Shown one piece after another: positions 53,741 to 64,000 of a DNA stretch of 64,000 bases; the stretch's first letter is position 1, and every line of letters begins with the position of its first letter. Position numbers and translations under genes: made by a program. The notes beneath the pieces are model-generated. The model saw only the letters and a program-made list of their open reading frames with translations. It was not told the origin of the DNA and did not search any database. The stretch comes from Dipteris shenzhenensis (taxonomy: Eukaryota > Polypodiophyta > Polypodiopsida > Gleicheniales). Location of the stretch: NCBI GenBank assembly GCA_047967505.1, contig CM106538.1. One strand, written 5' to 3'.

Positions 53741-53980
53741 TGTCATGAAATGCAATCCAAAATGCGGTCAATGAGAAATGCTAACACATTATTAGCCCAA
53801 CAACTCTAGAGAACACTACATTTGGAATATTTGCATAGGGTGACATTTGCAATTGTATGATGTCATGAATTGCAATCCAACACGTGAAAAAGTAGCAAAT
53901 GCTAGCACATTATTAGCCCAATAACTCTTAGCAATGTTGCAGTTGGAATATTTGCATAGGGTGACATTTGCAGTTGTCTT
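53741..53980. repeat. 120-bp tandem duplication
   Basis: tgtcatgaaatgcaatccaa (53741) and tgtcatgaattgcaatccaa (53861) begin copies that share gctaNcacattattagccca and ggaatatttgcatagggtga. Confidence 0.92.
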
Positions 53981-55019
53981 GATCGGAATAGAATCACTAA
54001 AGCAAAGAGTGTCCAATGTTTGCCTAAGTTTTATTTTGGTAGAACTTGAATGAAATAATCATCAAAAGATAAGATTTCTGGTCAGAAATCAATGACTATG
54101 GTTGTGATGAGAAATAGAATTTGTGAGTACTAGTAATGTTGATGTCAACTTAACTCTAGTATAGGAGTAGCACATGGCCTACAAAGTTGCCTACTTTATA
54201 ACATTGGAAATGAACAGGATGAAATGGTCTAAGGTACTAGGTTTTACAATGTCACCCTGATAGATTTTGTTACATACTAAGACCATGTTCTCCTTCCTAT
54301 AAAGATCACGCTTTGTGAAGTTATAGAACTGGAATTATTTCTTCAAGTACCATTCATGCATCAAAACCTCATAAGGTTGTCAACACATGGCAAGAAAGAA
54401 TTAACACAGCATGAAGAAGAATCGAACATGAGGGGAGAAGAAGACGTGCAATAACATGTAGTTTTGGTGAAGTGCCTTGGATAAAAATATGATTCTCCTT
54501 CTGCACATTGTGTTCCTTGAGAGGGATCTCCTCAAGTGACATTGTGTACTTGGAGGTCATCTATGAGTGAGGAGTGGAGCCATGAAGGTCAAATCATTAG
54601 GCCAAATTAGACAAAATATCTTCTAAAGGAACATATTAAGCTTACTTACCTTACATGCCATGAGGAACTCTAAGAGCCATAAGCTTTGGAGTGATGTACC
54701 AACGTACATAGCTATAAAGTGTTGCATTACAACAACCCCAGGATCCCACAATTTCTCTACTAGAACCATCCATATTCAAAACCTTGTGCATAGAGGACCA
54801 ATGGGTGCTAGGCCAGCATTCAGAGGATGAAAACCACACTAACACACTTAGCATTTGTGACAAAAGTCCTCAAGATGTACATGACTTGCAACCAAAAGAC
54901 CCACGAGGGGATCTCCATACTCAAAAAAATGTTGAAACATTGATTTGGAGAGGAATTAGTAGCCAAAGGAGAGAAAAAACAATGAAGAAAAGGCCAATCA
55001 AGTTGAATCCATAACAAGC

Positions 55020-55021
<2 letters not shown>
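53981..55021. other. AT-rich sequence without recognisable gene
   Basis: Open frames of 60-77 codons overlap on both strands and match nothing known to me. Confidence 0.35.

Positions 55022-55056
<35 letters not shown>
55022..55056. repeat. (AC)n microsatellite
   Basis: 35 bp of perfect AC repeat. Confidence 0.97.
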
Positions 55057-55058
<2 letters not shown>

Positions 55059-55253
55059 TTATACATTTAATTGCCCCACTTTCTTTATGATATGATTCCT
55101 TTTTGGGAATTATTTAGTAATTTGGTTTATGTCGGAATTTCACTCCCACTCTTGTTAAATTTTACAACCTTATCTACTTGTGTTGTTTTCACTTTTTTTA
55201 AAATATTATTGAGCTTACTGTACTTAATGTCCCATCTCCTTTAATATAAGTAG

Positions 55254-55254
<1 letters not shown>

Positions 55255-55320
<66 letters not shown>
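55255..55320. repeat. (CA)33 microsatellite
   Basis: 66 bp of perfect CA dinucleotides, followed within 100 bp by shorter CACACA patches. Confidence 0.97.
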
Positions 55321-55321
<1 letters not shown>

Positions 55322-57193
55322 TTTCTATACTTTACATTTACACACTTGCACACACACAATTTTTGCTCCACTGGCTCTTTTTGCTCACACACAAATTATA
55401 CACTGGCTCTTTTTGTACACACCATATATTAATAATTATGGTATTTATTTCAAACCCCCTAAAGTTATTATCCCTCTTTAAAACAAAATAAAAGTTTTAA
55501 TTTTATTAAGTTCCCTTTTTTCCTCATTTCTAAGCCTTCTCTTCATAAACTTTATTAGTAATTTAAAAATTTTACATTCTACTCATTATTATTATTATTA
55601 TTATTATTTCCATTTAATAAACATCCCCCCCTTCCCCCCCACCCCTTGATCCTCTTATGTTTATAACCACACCTCGTAGTGTTTATGGCTTCTTATTGTT
55701 CGTAGTGCTTTTGTGCTCACCCAACTTGACTGAATTACCTCTATGCAGCAGATGCATTGCTAGCTGCAAATGACCAACCCAGCACCTTCTCTTTCGATAG
55801 AATGTTTGAAGCTTTTCACATATGATTGCTATCGCCACTATAATTGCTTTTTTCTTTTAAAAAAGGAAGCATTATCCTATGTTTTTACTGCTTGTTACCT
55901 TCTAGATTTACACGAAGTGTCGCGAGCCTATGAGCGAGCTAGCTCTAGTCTGTGCATTCTTGTCTCTTCAGGTGATACTCATCATTTAATGGTTTATTAA
56001 CTGCGTTGACAACACACTAATGGCTATTGGTATATAGTGGTAATTTTGCTACATTGCTTGATGATTTGGCAATTTGGTCATAGCCCTTTCAACATTCTTG
56101 GCTTGGTAATATTCTTGATCAAGTACTCTATACCGCATAGTGCTCACTTTGCGGTAACTAGATAGCGAGCCGGTACAAAAGTAGATGGAGAAGCATCTAT
56201 GCTAACATTTGTAGCTGAGAAAGCGCTTGGGATTACATCCCTTAGTTTTTGTCATCAATGTCCACGCTACTTTGTATTGCCAAATTTGCACTGACGATTG
56301 TTAACATAGGTTTACCGAGACTATCTCAACCATTGATAAAAATTGTATTAGGTCACCAAAGGTACCGTGATGATCATGAACAAATGTGTTTTCTTGGCCG
56401 TCACTTGGTTATTAAATGAAAAGTGGCTTACGTGCTCTCTCTTCCCTACATAATCACTCGGTTTGTTGTGTTGATCATGCACTAATACGGTGATTCTCTA
56501 GCTTGTAGGTTGGTACACTAGTAGTTCATTGTTGCCTTGGCAATTTGACTTAGCATGTACTGTTGATAACTCTCTTATAGCTCTCTCTTGGACCCCTTAC
56601 ACTTTCTAAATTCTCTATATATCTTACGACTGATGTGTTAATGCATTTGCTGATGATTAAGTTTTTGCAATTGATTGGTGGTGTCTAGATGCTTAACTTT
56701 CTATATAGATGATATTTTCTCTCCTCTATGCTCTCAAGGCGTTCTTTATATAAAATTTTCAAATAGGTTCTCTTATAAGACTGAGGATACGATCATTCAT
56801 AACTCTAATTTCTTATAATATGATGTCCATGTATGCTAACCTTTGGTTGGATTAATGGGTTTTATTTCTTCAGAAAAGTAATTTTGTAACTCCTTTGTAA
56901 CCATTCTTTTTTTAACTAATGTCTTTTCTTATTGTCTAATTGCTTTCAATTATATTTTAATTACCTTTCTTGGGAGAGGACTACCCCTCATCTTGATTTC
57001 ATTGGCCCTTATGCTCCTTTTAGGGATGTGAAATAAAGGGAAATTTTTGCTCTAACTAAGCTTTTGATTTTTTCTAAGCACATTAACCTTGTAATTGAGT
57101 AATTTAAAGTTAATTTACGTGTTCTCTCCACATCTCTCTCTAAAATAGGAGTTTATGCATTTATTTTTCTAGAATCCTAAATGATAGTTCTTG
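55321..57193. other. AT-rich sequence, (ATT)n microsatellite at 55585-55608
   Basis: Eight ATT units and C-runs near 55625-55645. The rest has no assigned content; open frames such as 55770-56000 show no family motif. Confidence 0.4.
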
Positions 57194-59823
57194 TTCCTAG
57201 GTAAAGCAATAACAGGCTAGGGAATACAGGCATTACCTGTCTACCAAAAGGCAACCTCATTGTTCTAACAACTGGTTGTTTTGGATGATGGTAGGTAAGT
57301 AGACCCTGACCTCGGAGCCTAGAATACCTAACGGATTCGACATTGTTTTACTGTTTCTTTGCAAAATCCATATTAAGAAAAATTCTATTGCCAATCCTGT
57401 GGCCTTTCGTTCCAAATTCTAGGATTACATTATTATCAAAAGTTACTTCAATTTAGTTTTCTTAATGAATTTCAATCCATTTCTCATATGCATCTTTTTA
57501 TAATTATCCATATGGTTAAATTAATTATATGGTTCATTTATTGATGGAATTATTAAATCTAAACAAACACATGATCTCCCAACTAGCCTTTAACTAGTTG
57601 GGCTAGTACCATACAATTCATTCATAATCATAGGATAATTTTAAGCATACTCAAATATTTGTCAGTGGATTTAGTTTGTGTCATAATTATTTTTATACGT
57701 GTCTCATATATAACTTTTTATCCAATTGGTGGAATTAATTGTCTGGCTCATTTATTGATGGGACTATTAAATCTAAACACACACACATACACACACACAT
57801 ATGAATACTTTCCTAACTATGAATTATTCTTTTATGTACCCTAGTGAAATCTTCCCTTTACACTTTCTTTTTAACCATCCCACATACCAAGCCTACTTAT
57901 CATCCCATACCTCCTCTAATCCCTTATTAACCCATGCACTCATTCACTCCTTACTCCAGTTATGACTTATACCTCACTTGTGGCTAAATTGTTTTTTTAA
58001 TTATCTAAGAATCCATATGGTTGTCTATATTCCTAGGTAAAGCAATAACAAGCCGGGGAAAACATGCATTACCTCTCTACCCAAATGTAACTATGATGTT
58101 ATAACACCTAGTTTGTTTGGATGGTGGTAGGTAAGTGGACTTCGATCTCAAAACCTGGACTACCTGAGGATTCGACATATTTTTTCAATATTATGTTTGT
58201 CAAACTCAATATTATTAAAAATTCTTAATTTTGATCAAAATTTTTGCAAACTCTAGTTGCATTTTGCAACTTAGATGTCTCAAACATTTTTTCCTTATAT
58301 GTTTCTCTTTTTTACAATTTTATCCAATTGATGGGACTTACTAATCTAAGCCCACACTTTGATTTCCCAACTAGCCTTTGGTCAGGCTAGTGCCATACAA
58401 TTAATTCACATCCATTGGATAATTCTTTAGCATGGATATAATCCCTAGTCATGTTGTGATCCACCTTATTTTTTACTAACTTTTATATCTATTTTGCAGA
58501 AGTGGTTTATGCATGGTAAGACAACTTCAACTACTAGGTAAACAATAAGCATGCCGCACATGAGGGAATTGAATTATTTCTTCTTCCACTCATACTCCAT
58601 TTCATCATATACATAGAGTAGTTTAAATAATATTTATTCCTTTCTTCACTGAAGATCCACTTTTATTTACTTATTATCAATAGGTGGGGAGTAAGTTGCA
58701 CATGGTGGGCTTACTCCCCACCATGTGGACTTACCCTGTGGGTTGGGGGTGGGACACACACACACACACACACACACAAACAAAAAAATTGATTAGTAAA
58801 TGTATCTCACATAGACACTTGTTTCTTTATACATAAATACACACACACAAACATGAATACTTTGCTAACTATAAATATTCTTTTATGTACCCTCATGAAA
58901 TCTTCCCTTTACACTTTCTTTTTAACCATCCCACATACCAACCCCACTAATTGTCCCATACCTCCTCTAATCCCTTCTTAACCCATGCATTCATTCGCTT
59001 CTTACTCCAGTTGTGACTTAAACTTCACTTGTGGCAAAATTGTTTATTTAATTATCTAATAATCCATATGGTTGTCTATATTCCTAGGTAGAGCGATAAC
59101 AAGTCGGGGAAAACATGCATTACCTATCCACCCATACATAACTATGATGTTCTATCACCTAGTTTGTTTGGATGGTGGTGGCAGATAAGTGGACCTCGAC
59201 CTCTAGCCTGAGGATTCAACATCTTTTTTCAATATTATGTTCGTCAAACTCAATATTATTAAAAATTCTTAATTTGGATCGAAAAATTTGCAAACTCTAG
59301 TTGCATTTTTCAACTTAGATGTCTCAAATGTTTTTTTCTTATATGTTTCTCTTTTTAAACTTTTTATCCAATTGATGGAATTAATTGTATGGCTCAATTA
59401 TTGATGGGACTTCTTAATCTAAACACACACACACACACACACACACACTTTGTCACATGCATAACCCCCTTAAATCTTGTTTAGGGGTGAAACTCTTTAT
59501 TATCTCTTTATGCTTTAGAGTTACCCAAAGCCTCCCTAGTTACTTATTTTCTTTCTTATTTCTTTAATAAATTAAGTATTGCAGTAGTTAATTCTACTTA
59601 GTCATTTGTTTAAATTATCATAAATCTTCAATAAATTGGAAATTTTATATCCCCCTCCCTCTTTTATTACTCTAATTGTTGTTATCAACTTGTTTAAAAA
59701 AAAATTGCCCCTTTTTCCATAAGAGTTATATTATATAATGAGATGCTATAAATTTTACAAGAATCCCACTATCTTTAGAATTTGTTTCTTTATATTTAAT
59801 AAAAACATGTTTCCCCCCTTCTA

Positions 59824-59866
<43 letters not shown>

Positions 59867-62410
59867 AATATTTTCTCTACCTAACTAGCCTACCTTTCTA
59901 TTCAACCACCTACCTAACAAACCCTCTACATAGCCTTTTTCGTCATAATGGTTGGGAATTGCTCTTTTAACACCTTCTTTCTATATTGCCTCATGCTCCT
60001 CTCTTTTACTTGCTCCTTATTAGCTTTGTTTGAAGCTCCTCTAACTTCTATTCAAACTCGCTTGTTTCTCTTCAAAGTACATGGCCTTCTCTTCATCTTC
60101 TCGCAAGTTGGTGCCTTGACCACATGCTGTGATCAACTCTTGATCCCTGCCTAGCTCCTATTGCTTTCCTCTCGAGCTCTTCTTGTTGTCTTTTCCACCC
60201 TTCTTTGGTGACTTCATGCACTAGGCTTGGTTGCATTGGCTCTTACTGGCTTGATAGGCTCGTAGGTGGATAGCACTCCTCTTTACATTATTTCCTCCTG
60301 CCCACTGGCACGTAACTCCCAGCTTTCGCTTTCTCTATTGCATTGATGATTACGGTCACCTTGCCTCTCGGCTGGTCGCCTTCTCCTTATTGTCTCATTG
60401 TTACTTCATCACCCCTTGCTTATGGGCAACGTAGCCACCACCCATTCCTCTCTTCTCGACCTCGAGCTTCTTACACAGCGCTACCTTCCTTTGGTTCTTA
60501 TGTGTGTCTTCTTTTGGTTCTTGTGTGTGTCCCTTTCCTGATCATGTATTTTCTTATATATAAATAAATAAATAGATAAAATATATAAATCTCTTTTAAA
60601 TCTTCCTTTATTAGGTATTGTGCTCTTTTTTTAAACCTTAGTTTATAAATACACCTATATTATTTGCTTCTATATATATATATATATAGCTAGGTAATTT
60701 ATATTTGTAATACTCTTGTATATTATATATATTTTTGGGTGGAGATTTTTTTCATCTTTCTCTTTTCTAAATTCCCTTATTACTACTATGAACCGGATTT
60801 CTTTAAAAAAAATTTAAGTCATTGGTATACATTGATGAGTGTGGATGACCCCCCTTCATGTCTCTAAACCATTTAATCAATTGCGTGTCTCTTTTATAAA
60901 ATGATAATTTAATGAAGGAACTGGAAGTATGCTTTATTTTTTAATATAGTGCTTTTATAATGTTTTAATGGTTGAAGTCATATATTTAGTTACTTTTATA
61001 TATTTGTTGCTTTTGTGTTCTTTTGAGGACATTTATTTCATTTTTTCTATTTTCACATAATGTATATTGTAGTGGGCTTCACTTTAGCGTAATATGCAAT
61101 TTTTATTTCTAATCCCCTTTTCTTGCAAGTTATATATATATATATACATATATATATAATCTTGCTTACATGTTTCTTATAGAACATTTTTATCTTGTTC
61201 TATGCATATTATATGTATATGATGTCTTGAAATTATTTTTTTATATTTTTAGTTATCTAAAATAGCTTTTATAATTACTTTAAATTATATTACATTAATT
61301 GCCCTTTTTAAGAGTTTGGGTTTTTAAATTGTCGCATAGTTAACCTTTTTCTTGACCTCTTTATCATTATTGTAGCAACTTTTTGATATGGCTTTGGTGT
61401 GGGCTTGGACTATACTCCTTGGCATCTTTTCCTCAAGAAAAAGGGTTCGATAGCATTTTTTACCTTGGCATCATGGATTACAACTTGTTTTAGGATACCT
61501 AAGTTTTTCTTGGTAGTTTTGTCTATTGTGCTTTTTCTTTATTTTTTAATCCTCAAAATAGTTAATTCTTTTCACATGCTTATCTAGGCCCTAATTCATT
61601 TCAAGTGATTTATTTAAATTATTGCAATTTTCTTAGTATCTTAACAGTTCTACAAATTAATTATTTAAATTGTCTAATTAATCTTTTCATGGCTTAAGTG
61701 CTTTGCTTGTTCCTTTATGAATTCTTTGTTATTTTTCCTATGTGCAAGTTATTTTTTGGTTCAATCATTTATTTTTTTGTCCTTCAATTCCCAAATATGG
61801 GTGTGGATTACCCCCCATCATCATGCACGAAAAATAAAGAGACATTTCGATTTTCCACAAGGGTGTGGACTACCCCCCTTGTCTTTTTTCAATAAAGAGG
61901 TAGACCATCCCTTGATTCCCTTTAAATTGATAATATTGGTTCCCTTATTGTCTCACACACTTTGGTGGTAGAGTAATGATGGAATTGTGACACTGATTGT
62001 ACATATAACATGGTATTTGCAAAACATTGACATTTGTGAATCTAGACGGATGCCTTTGTTCCTAGGTAAAGCAATAACATGCCAGGGAATACAGGCATTA
62101 CGTGTCTACCCAATTGAAACTCTAATGTTCTAACACCTAGTTTTTCTTGGATGGTGGCAGGTAAGTGGACCCTGACCCTGGAACCTGGACTACTTGATGG
62201 ATTCGACACCCTTTTCTAATCTTGTGTTCCTATTGCTAGCTTAATATGATTATAAATTCTCATTTTTGTTAGAATTTTGCAAACTCTCAATTTTTTACAA
62301 GTCCCAACTTAGATGTTGTAAATATTTTTGTACTTGTCTCATATATAACTTTTTATCCAAATGGTGGAATTAATTGTATGGCCCATTTATTAATGGGACT
62401 ATTAAATCTA

Positions 62411-62448
<38 letters not shown>

Positions 62449-62496
62449 CACACACACGCACACACACACACACACACGTGCGTGCGCATGCATGCA
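57194..62496. repeat. Mosaic of long direct repeats, spacing about 0.8-1.06 kb, with (CA)n in most units
   Basis: A module of about 150 bp starting ttcctaggtaaagcaataac and ending ggattcgacat occurs at 57194, 58030, 59091 and 62059. The same order of flanking blocks recurs: accatcccacataccaa (57870, 58925), tccaattgNtggaattaatt (57720, 59366, 62356), and a (CA)n tract after aatctaaa (57778, 59424, 62410). Copies 2 and 3 align for several hundred bases at 1061-bp spacing. The third-to-fourth gap (2968 bp) would fit about three units, but intermediate copies are only partly recognisable. No protein-coding content. Confidence 0.82.
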
Positions 62497-62940
62497 TGCA
62501 CACACATTCGTTGCTTTGAATTCCAGAGGTAATTTTTTTCTATCGCCTTAAGCCCACTCAAGCCCTAGTCTAAGGGAGTGCTTCATGGTCCCTACACCCC
62601 ACACAAGGTAGGGGGCTAGATGAAACTACTCTCAAGGTGTAGGGTGCCTGGATTGCTCAATGGAAGAAGTGGTTTTGTCATTTTCTCTTTTGCATGCATT
62701 CAATATTCATGCATTATGTATCATGCAATAGATGTTAGACATCACTAGTCGCACTAAAACATGGATTTTGTATATGTAGATATTATATGCAATTTGCAAA
62801 CTTCCATATAGTTTTTTGGTGAGATGGAAGGTTACATTGGCTCTAAGCATAAGCATGCATGCTATGTTTCCAAAGGCATAACACAAACTAGTTAATCAGT
62901 TGTGCTTTGAGAGAAGATGCTAGAGTAGATAAATAATAGG
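62497..62940. other. Spacer between the repeat mosaic and the purine-pyrimidine tract
   Basis: Contains gcatgcatgcatgcac near 62486-62503. No gene seen. Confidence 0.4.
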
Positions 62941-63111
62941 TTTGTGTGTGTTTGTGTGTACACACATGCACACATGTGCATGTGTACACACATGCACATA
63001 TGTGTGTGTGTAAACACATGTGCACATGTGTGCACATGCATGCATGCATATGTGTGCACGTGCATGTGTGTGTGTGTGTTTGCATGTGTGTGTGCAAGTG
63101 CATGTTGTGAC
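62941..63111. repeat. Alternating purine-pyrimidine tract of about 170 bp
   Basis: Nearly unbroken alternation of purine and pyrimidine (TG, CA, CATG, GCAC words), with many short self-complementary segments such as acatgtgcacatgt and gcatgcatgc. Such DNA favours Z-form and cruciforms. Confidence 0.93.
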
Positions 63112-63616
63112 ATGAAGTTGGGGGTAATAAACTTCACGCACCTCTTCACTTCCTACTGCTTTCAAACTGAGTGATAGAGATCTTTATCACTGGGAAAGGG
63201 ACATTAGAAATAAGCTTTTATACCAAGAGACCACACCATACTTTCCTCCCTTAGATGAGAATAAAGATGGTAACATCCCAAGTGATGTTGTACTCAAGCA
63301 TAGGGAGAAGGAAAGCATCAGCAGAAGCCATAATCTTAGTAAGCCGGTCTGTGCCAAAGAGAAGAGCGATACATTGTTAAAAGAAGATCTTGCGGCTCAA
63401 CATGACGTGAACTAATATATATCGAGGAGTTTGAAGGGGATGATTGGGTCAGATGGGTAGGTTCCGAGGAAACATTGCACCTCCTTCATAAATACCTTTA
63501 CAATTGCCTCAAAACACTCTCCAAAATATTATAAGACATAGAGACCCATAACTTTCAACAAATACATGATATCAAATATTCAAACACATATTAAAATGCG
63601 TCTTCAAATGGGCTTC
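63112..63616 (-). other. Probable leader of the LTR element at the right edge
   Basis: It lies downstream, in minus orientation, of the primer-like site at 63619-63630. No gag frame is readable. Confidence 0.3.
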
Positions 63617-63618
63617 GC

Positions 63619-64000
63619 TCTGATATAAGTTGCATAAGAAACAGAGAAGCGGTCGGAAAGATATGGGCAGTTTACTAGACGGGGGTAAACATTATCTGGG
63701 AAAAAACAGTCACACACAGAGTCATAGATTTTTGTTTTGACATCCAATACAATAATTGAATACATAAAATGATGCTCCTTGAAGAGAGCTTTGTGGTAAT
63801 ATAAGTTTCATTCAAATGGGACCATCGAGCAAAAAGTTATGAGCAAAATATTGACAAGGGGTCAAACTATCATGAAAAACACTTACTCCTTCTATTGGTG
63901 CCGACTTGGGAGACTACTACCTCCATGCTTAGACTTAATTAATGATCTAAGTCCCATAGAGGTCACCTAGGAGGTAAGAAAGAGCCCTTTTGTGGCTTGG
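63619..64000 (-). mobile_element. LTR edge and degenerate primer site of a minus-strand LTR retroelement
   Basis: The minus strand reads CTTATGCA, then AC, then TTATATCAGAGC, matching the initiator-Met primer site at 10 of 12 bases. The LTR would begin at 63631 and run past the window end. Confidence 0.4.

Noticed and set aside
57194-57344. tRNA-like sequence ending in ggattcgacat
   Set aside because: It resembles a T-arm only over a few bases and the rest does not fold into a cloverleaf. It is better explained as a satellite module.
62888-63174. His/Thr/Cys-rich open frames of 71-85 codons
   Set aside because: They are translations of the alternating purine-pyrimidine tract.
1-64000. CRISPR arrays, rRNA genes, bacterial operons or viral genomes
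   Set aside because: No regularly spaced identical repeats with unique spacers, no rRNA-like text, no operon-like gene packing, and no viral coat or movement protein. The only RT-bearing sequences are plant-type retrotransposons.

Overview
The window looks like nuclear DNA of a vascular plant with a large, repeat-rich genome. It holds plant-type Ty1/copia and Ty3/gypsy retroelements primed by initiator-Met tRNA, a LINE, abundant AC/AG microsatellites, and an intron-rich plant alpha-mannosidase gene with one intron of about 8 kb. I lean towards a fern, or failing that a gymnosperm, because of the giant intron, the LINE type and the microsatellite density. That is inference only.

Layout. 1-11.4 kb: the 3' half of a GH38 alpha-mannosidase gene on the + strand. 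Seven GT-AG exons at 2025-11399, all in one frame, encode the last 240 residues. The intron at 2333-10421 carries a broken RING-H2 (ATL-type) fragment, a 1.5-kb LTR element containing a captured fasciclin (FAS1) gene fragment, and a decayed LINE. 11.4-16.9 kb: AT-rich sequence without a recognisable gene, plus microsatellites. 16.9-30.2 kb: decayed retroelement sequence (gypsy gag, protease and RT pieces, LTR fragments, a gag-like stretch, an ankyrin-like fragment), several tandem duplications, a ~290-bp tandem array, and two inverted LTR-like ends with telomere-like CCCTAA repeats.

30.2-37.1 kb: a decayed copia element on the - strand, split by a young, apparently complete copia element (31312-36797) on the + strand. 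The young element has 298-bp LTRs differing at one base, a perfect 5-bp target duplication (CTTCT), a tRNA primer site, a polypurine tract and one uninterrupted 1451-residue gag-pol frame. It is the only intact mobile-element coding region here.

37-46 kb: tandem repeats, two neighbouring copies of a fold-back (palindromic) repeat at 39.7-40.8 kb, and a higher-GC, apparently single-copy stretch at 41.2-44.1 kb with no gene I can name. 46-53 kb: copia LTR and gag remnants, then a gypsy element on the - strand (gag at 50.2-50.8 kb, Athila-like primer site at 52.44 kb, LTR to about 53.06 kb) whose LTR family recurs at 19.3-19.8 kb. 53-64 kb: AT-rich sequence with long AC microsatellites, a mosaic of roughly 1-kb direct repeats (57.2-62.5 kb), a 170-bp alternating purine-pyrimidine tract (62.94-63.11 kb) and the edge of another LTR at the right end.

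Only one host gene is well supported, and its 5' half lies outside the window. Coordinates of decayed elements were set by eye and are approximate. Those of the young copia element, the FAS1-carrying element and the mannosidase exons were read base by base.
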